Shown: positions 61,690 through 64,000 of the stretch, in pieces | How the letters are laid out: every line of letters starts with the position of its first letter | Numbering within the stretch: the stretch's first letter is position 1 | Notes under the pieces: generated by a model | Databases searched by the model: none | The model's input: the letters and a program-made list of their open reading frames with translations, nothing else | Told to the model about the DNA's origin: nothing | Source of the DNA: Baylisascaris procyonis | Taxonomy: Eukaryota > Nematoda > Chromadorea > Rhabditida > Ascarididae | Direction of reading: 5' to 3' | Assembly (NCBI GenBank): GCA_037389465.1 | Contig: JAZARR010000008.1 | Location: forward strand, 2,853,501 to 2,917,500 | DNA length: 64,000 bases | Program-made: the position numbers and the translations under genes

Positions 61690-64000
61690 TGTCTAATTGA
61701 TCCAATTTGTCCAGTTGTCCAATTATCTAATCCAATTTGTCCAATTGTCCAATCCAACTTGTCCAATTGTCCAATCCAATTTGTCCAATTGTCCAATCCA
61801 ATTTGTCCAATTGTCCAATCCGATTTGTCCAATTGTCCAATTGTCCAATCCAATTTGTCCAATTGTCCAATTGTGCAATCCAATTTGTCCAATTGTCCAA
61901 TCCGATTTGTCCAATTGTCCAATTGTCCAATCCAATTTGTCCAATTGTCCAATTGTCCAATCCAATTTGTCCAATTGTCCAATTGTGCAATCCAATTTGT
62001 CCAATTGTCCAATCCGATTTGTTCAATTGTCCAATTTTCCAATCCAATTTGTCCAATTGTCCAATTTTCCAATCCAATTTGTCCAATTGTCCAATTGTGC
62101 AATCCAATTTGTCCAATTGTCCAATCCGATTTGTCCAATTGTCCAATTGTCCAATCCAATTTGTCCAATTGTCCAATTGTCCAATCCAATTTGTCCAATT
62201 GTCCAGTCCAATTTGTCCGATTGACCAGTTGTCCAATCCAATTTGTACAATTGTCCAATCCGATTTGTCCAATTGTCCAATTGTCCAATCCAATTTGTCC
62301 AATTGTCCAATCCAATTTGTCCAATTGTCCAGTCCAATTTGTCCAATTGACCAGTTGTCCAATCCAATTTGTCCAGTTGTCCAATCCGATTTGTCCAATT
62401 GTCCAATTGTGCAATCCAATTTGTCCAGTTGTCCAATCCGATTTGTCCAATTGTCCAATTGTCCAATCCAATTTGTCCAGTTGTCCAATCCGATTTGTCC
62501 AATTGTCCAATTGTCCAATCCAATTTGTCCAGTTGTCCAATCCGATTTGTCCAATTGACCAATTGTCCAATCCAATTTGTCCAGTTGTCCAATCCGATTT
62601 GTCCAATTGTCCAATTGTCCAATCCAATTTGTCCAGTTGTCCAATCCGATTTGTCCAATTGTCCAATTGTCCAATCCAATTTGTCCAGTTGTCCAATCCG
62701 ATTTGTCCAATTGTCCAATTGTCCAATCCAATTTGTCCAGTTGTCCAATCCGATTTGTCCAATTGACCAATTGTCCAATCCAATTTGTCCAGTTGTCCAA
62801 TCCGATTTGTCCAATTGTCCAATTGTCCAATCCAATTTGTCCAGTTGTCCAATCCGATTTGTCCAATTGTCCAATTGTCCAATCCAATTTGTCCAGTTGT
62901 CCAATCCGATTTGTCCAATTGTCCAATTGTCCAATCCAATTTGTCCAATTGTCCAATCCAATTTGTCCAATTGTCCAATTGTCCAATCCAATTTGTCCAA
63001 TTGTCCAATTGTCCAATCCAATTTGTCCAATTGTCCAGTCCAATTTGTCCAATTGACCAGTTGTCCAATCCAATTTGTCCAGTTGTCCAATCCGATTTGT
63101 CCAATTGTCCAATTGTGCAATCCAATTTGTCCAGTTGTCCAATCCGATTTGTCCAATTGTCCAATTGTCCAATCCAATTTGTCCAGTTGTCCAATCCGAT
63201 TTGTCCAATTGTCCAATTGTCCAATCCAATTTGTCCAGTTGTCCAATCCGATTTGTCCAATTGACCAATTGTCCAATCCAATTTGTCCAGTTGTCCAATC
63301 CGATTTGTCCAATTGTCCAATTGTGCAATCCAATTTGTCCAGTTGTCCAATCCGATTTGTCCAATTGTCCAATTGTCCAATCCAATTTGTCCAGTTGTCC
63401 AATCCGATTTGTCCAATTGTCCAATTGTCCAATCCAATTTGTCCAGTTGTCCAATTGTCCAATCCAATTTGTCCAATTGTCCAATTGTCCAATCCAATTT
63501 GTCCAATTGTCCAGTCCAATTTGTCCAATTGACCAGTTGTCCAATCCAATTTGTCCAGTTGTCCAATCCGATTTGTCCAATTGTCCAATTGTGCAATCCA
63601 ATTTGTCCAGTTGTCCAATCCGATTTGTCCAATTGTCCAATTGTCCAATCCAATTTGTCCAGTTGTCCAATCCGATTTGTCCAATTGTCCAATTGTCCAA
63701 TCCAATTTGTCCAGTTGTCCAATCCGATTTGTCCAATTGACCAATTGTCCAATCCAATTTGTCCAGTTGTCCAATCCAATTTGTCCAATTGTCCAATCCG
63801 ATTTGTCCAATTGTCCAATTGTCCAATCCAATTTGTCCAATTGTCCAATTGTCCAATCCAATTTGTCCAATTGTCCAGTCCAATTTGTCCAATTGACCAG
63901 TTGTCCAATCCAATTTGTCCAGTTGTCCAATCCGATTTGTCCAATTGTCCAATTGTGCAATCCAATTTGTCCAGTTGTCCAATCCGATTTGTCCAATTGT
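61690..64000. repeat. 52-bp minisatellite with nested higher-order structure
   Basis: At least 2.3 kb, running off the window. Built from short TTGTCCAA/TCCAAT blocks arranged mostly in a 52-bp unit: CCGATTTG marks recur at 62386, 62438, 62490 and 62542. Left part (61690-62350) is less regular, with shorter combinations and variants such as TTTTCC. Variant marks show a larger organisation: a GACCAG block followed 60 bp on by GTGCAATCC occurs at about 62349, 63055, 63531 and 63895. Long open frames cover the array on both strands (up to 763 codons on minus, 417 on plus), in several frames at once, which is a by-product of a stop-free unit and not evidence of a gene. Confidence 0.98.

Noticed and set aside
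61513..63996. Long open frames (up to 763 codons, both strands) over the repeat array
   Set aside because: The frames overlap on both strands and in several phases, arise from a stop-free 52-bp unit whose length is not a multiple of three, and have no flanking splice or start context. They are annotated as a minisatellite, not genes.
61690..64000. CRISPR-like regular array
   Set aside because: There are no unique spacers; the whole array is the same short motif, and the window is eukaryotic.
1..64000. tRNA, rRNA, splice-leader RNA or other structured RNA genes
   Set aside because: I scanned for tRNA T-loop (GGTTCGAAT-like) and splice-leader sequences and found no convincing match; a covariance-model search would be decisive.

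Overview
The window looks like chromosomal DNA from a nematode, most likely a parasitic species with a low-GC, intron-rich genome; a spirurid or filarial type is only a guess. Reasons: small exons split by many AT-rich introns, TTTTCAG/TTTAG acceptors, possible splice-leader acceptors a few to about 75 bases before most predicted start codons, a nematode-style receptor guanylate cyclase, and a BEL/Pao-type gag remnant. There is no bacterial-style operon, CRISPR array, rRNA or tRNA that I can recognise. Gene models were built by hand by joining open exons at GT/AG sites and requiring every intron phase to match.

Layout, left to right. 355-10772 (+): eight-exon gene for a 423-residue single-pass membrane protein of unknown family; its fourth intron holds the gag remnant. 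10.8-15.4 kb: no supportable gene. 15372-19721 (+): eight-exon gene for a 171-residue unknown protein with a duplicated DGFD motif. 19.7-24.1 kb: no gene seen. 24114-28106 (+): TDP2-type 5'-tyrosyl-DNA phosphodiesterase. 28.1-30.6 kb: no supportable gene. 30627-34578 (-): seven-exon gene for a 373-residue unknown protein. 35754-36570 (+): a 66-residue MOZART1 (MZT1) homologue. 37324-41873 (+): a gene whose last exons encode the RING-H2 subunit APC11 of the anaphase-promoting complex, joined to about 290 extra N-terminal residues. 43563-60763 (-): 25 recognised exons of a receptor guanylate cyclase; its first exons are not visible. 61690-64000: a minisatellite with a 52-bp unit that runs off the window end.

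Working together: MZT1 (gamma-tubulin complex recruitment) and APC11 (mitotic ubiquitin ligase) are neighbours on one strand, about 750 bp apart, both mitotic, and might be co-transcribed. TDP2 repairs topoisomerase 2 protein-DNA adducts. The guanylate cyclase would convert an extracellular signal to cGMP. The other genes have no clear functional link.

The most unusual items are the long N-terminal extension of APC11, the higher-order structure of the 52-bp minisatellite (open in several frames although almost certainly non-coding) lying just upstream of the visible cyclase exons, and three well-formed multi-exon genes whose products I cannot assign to a family.
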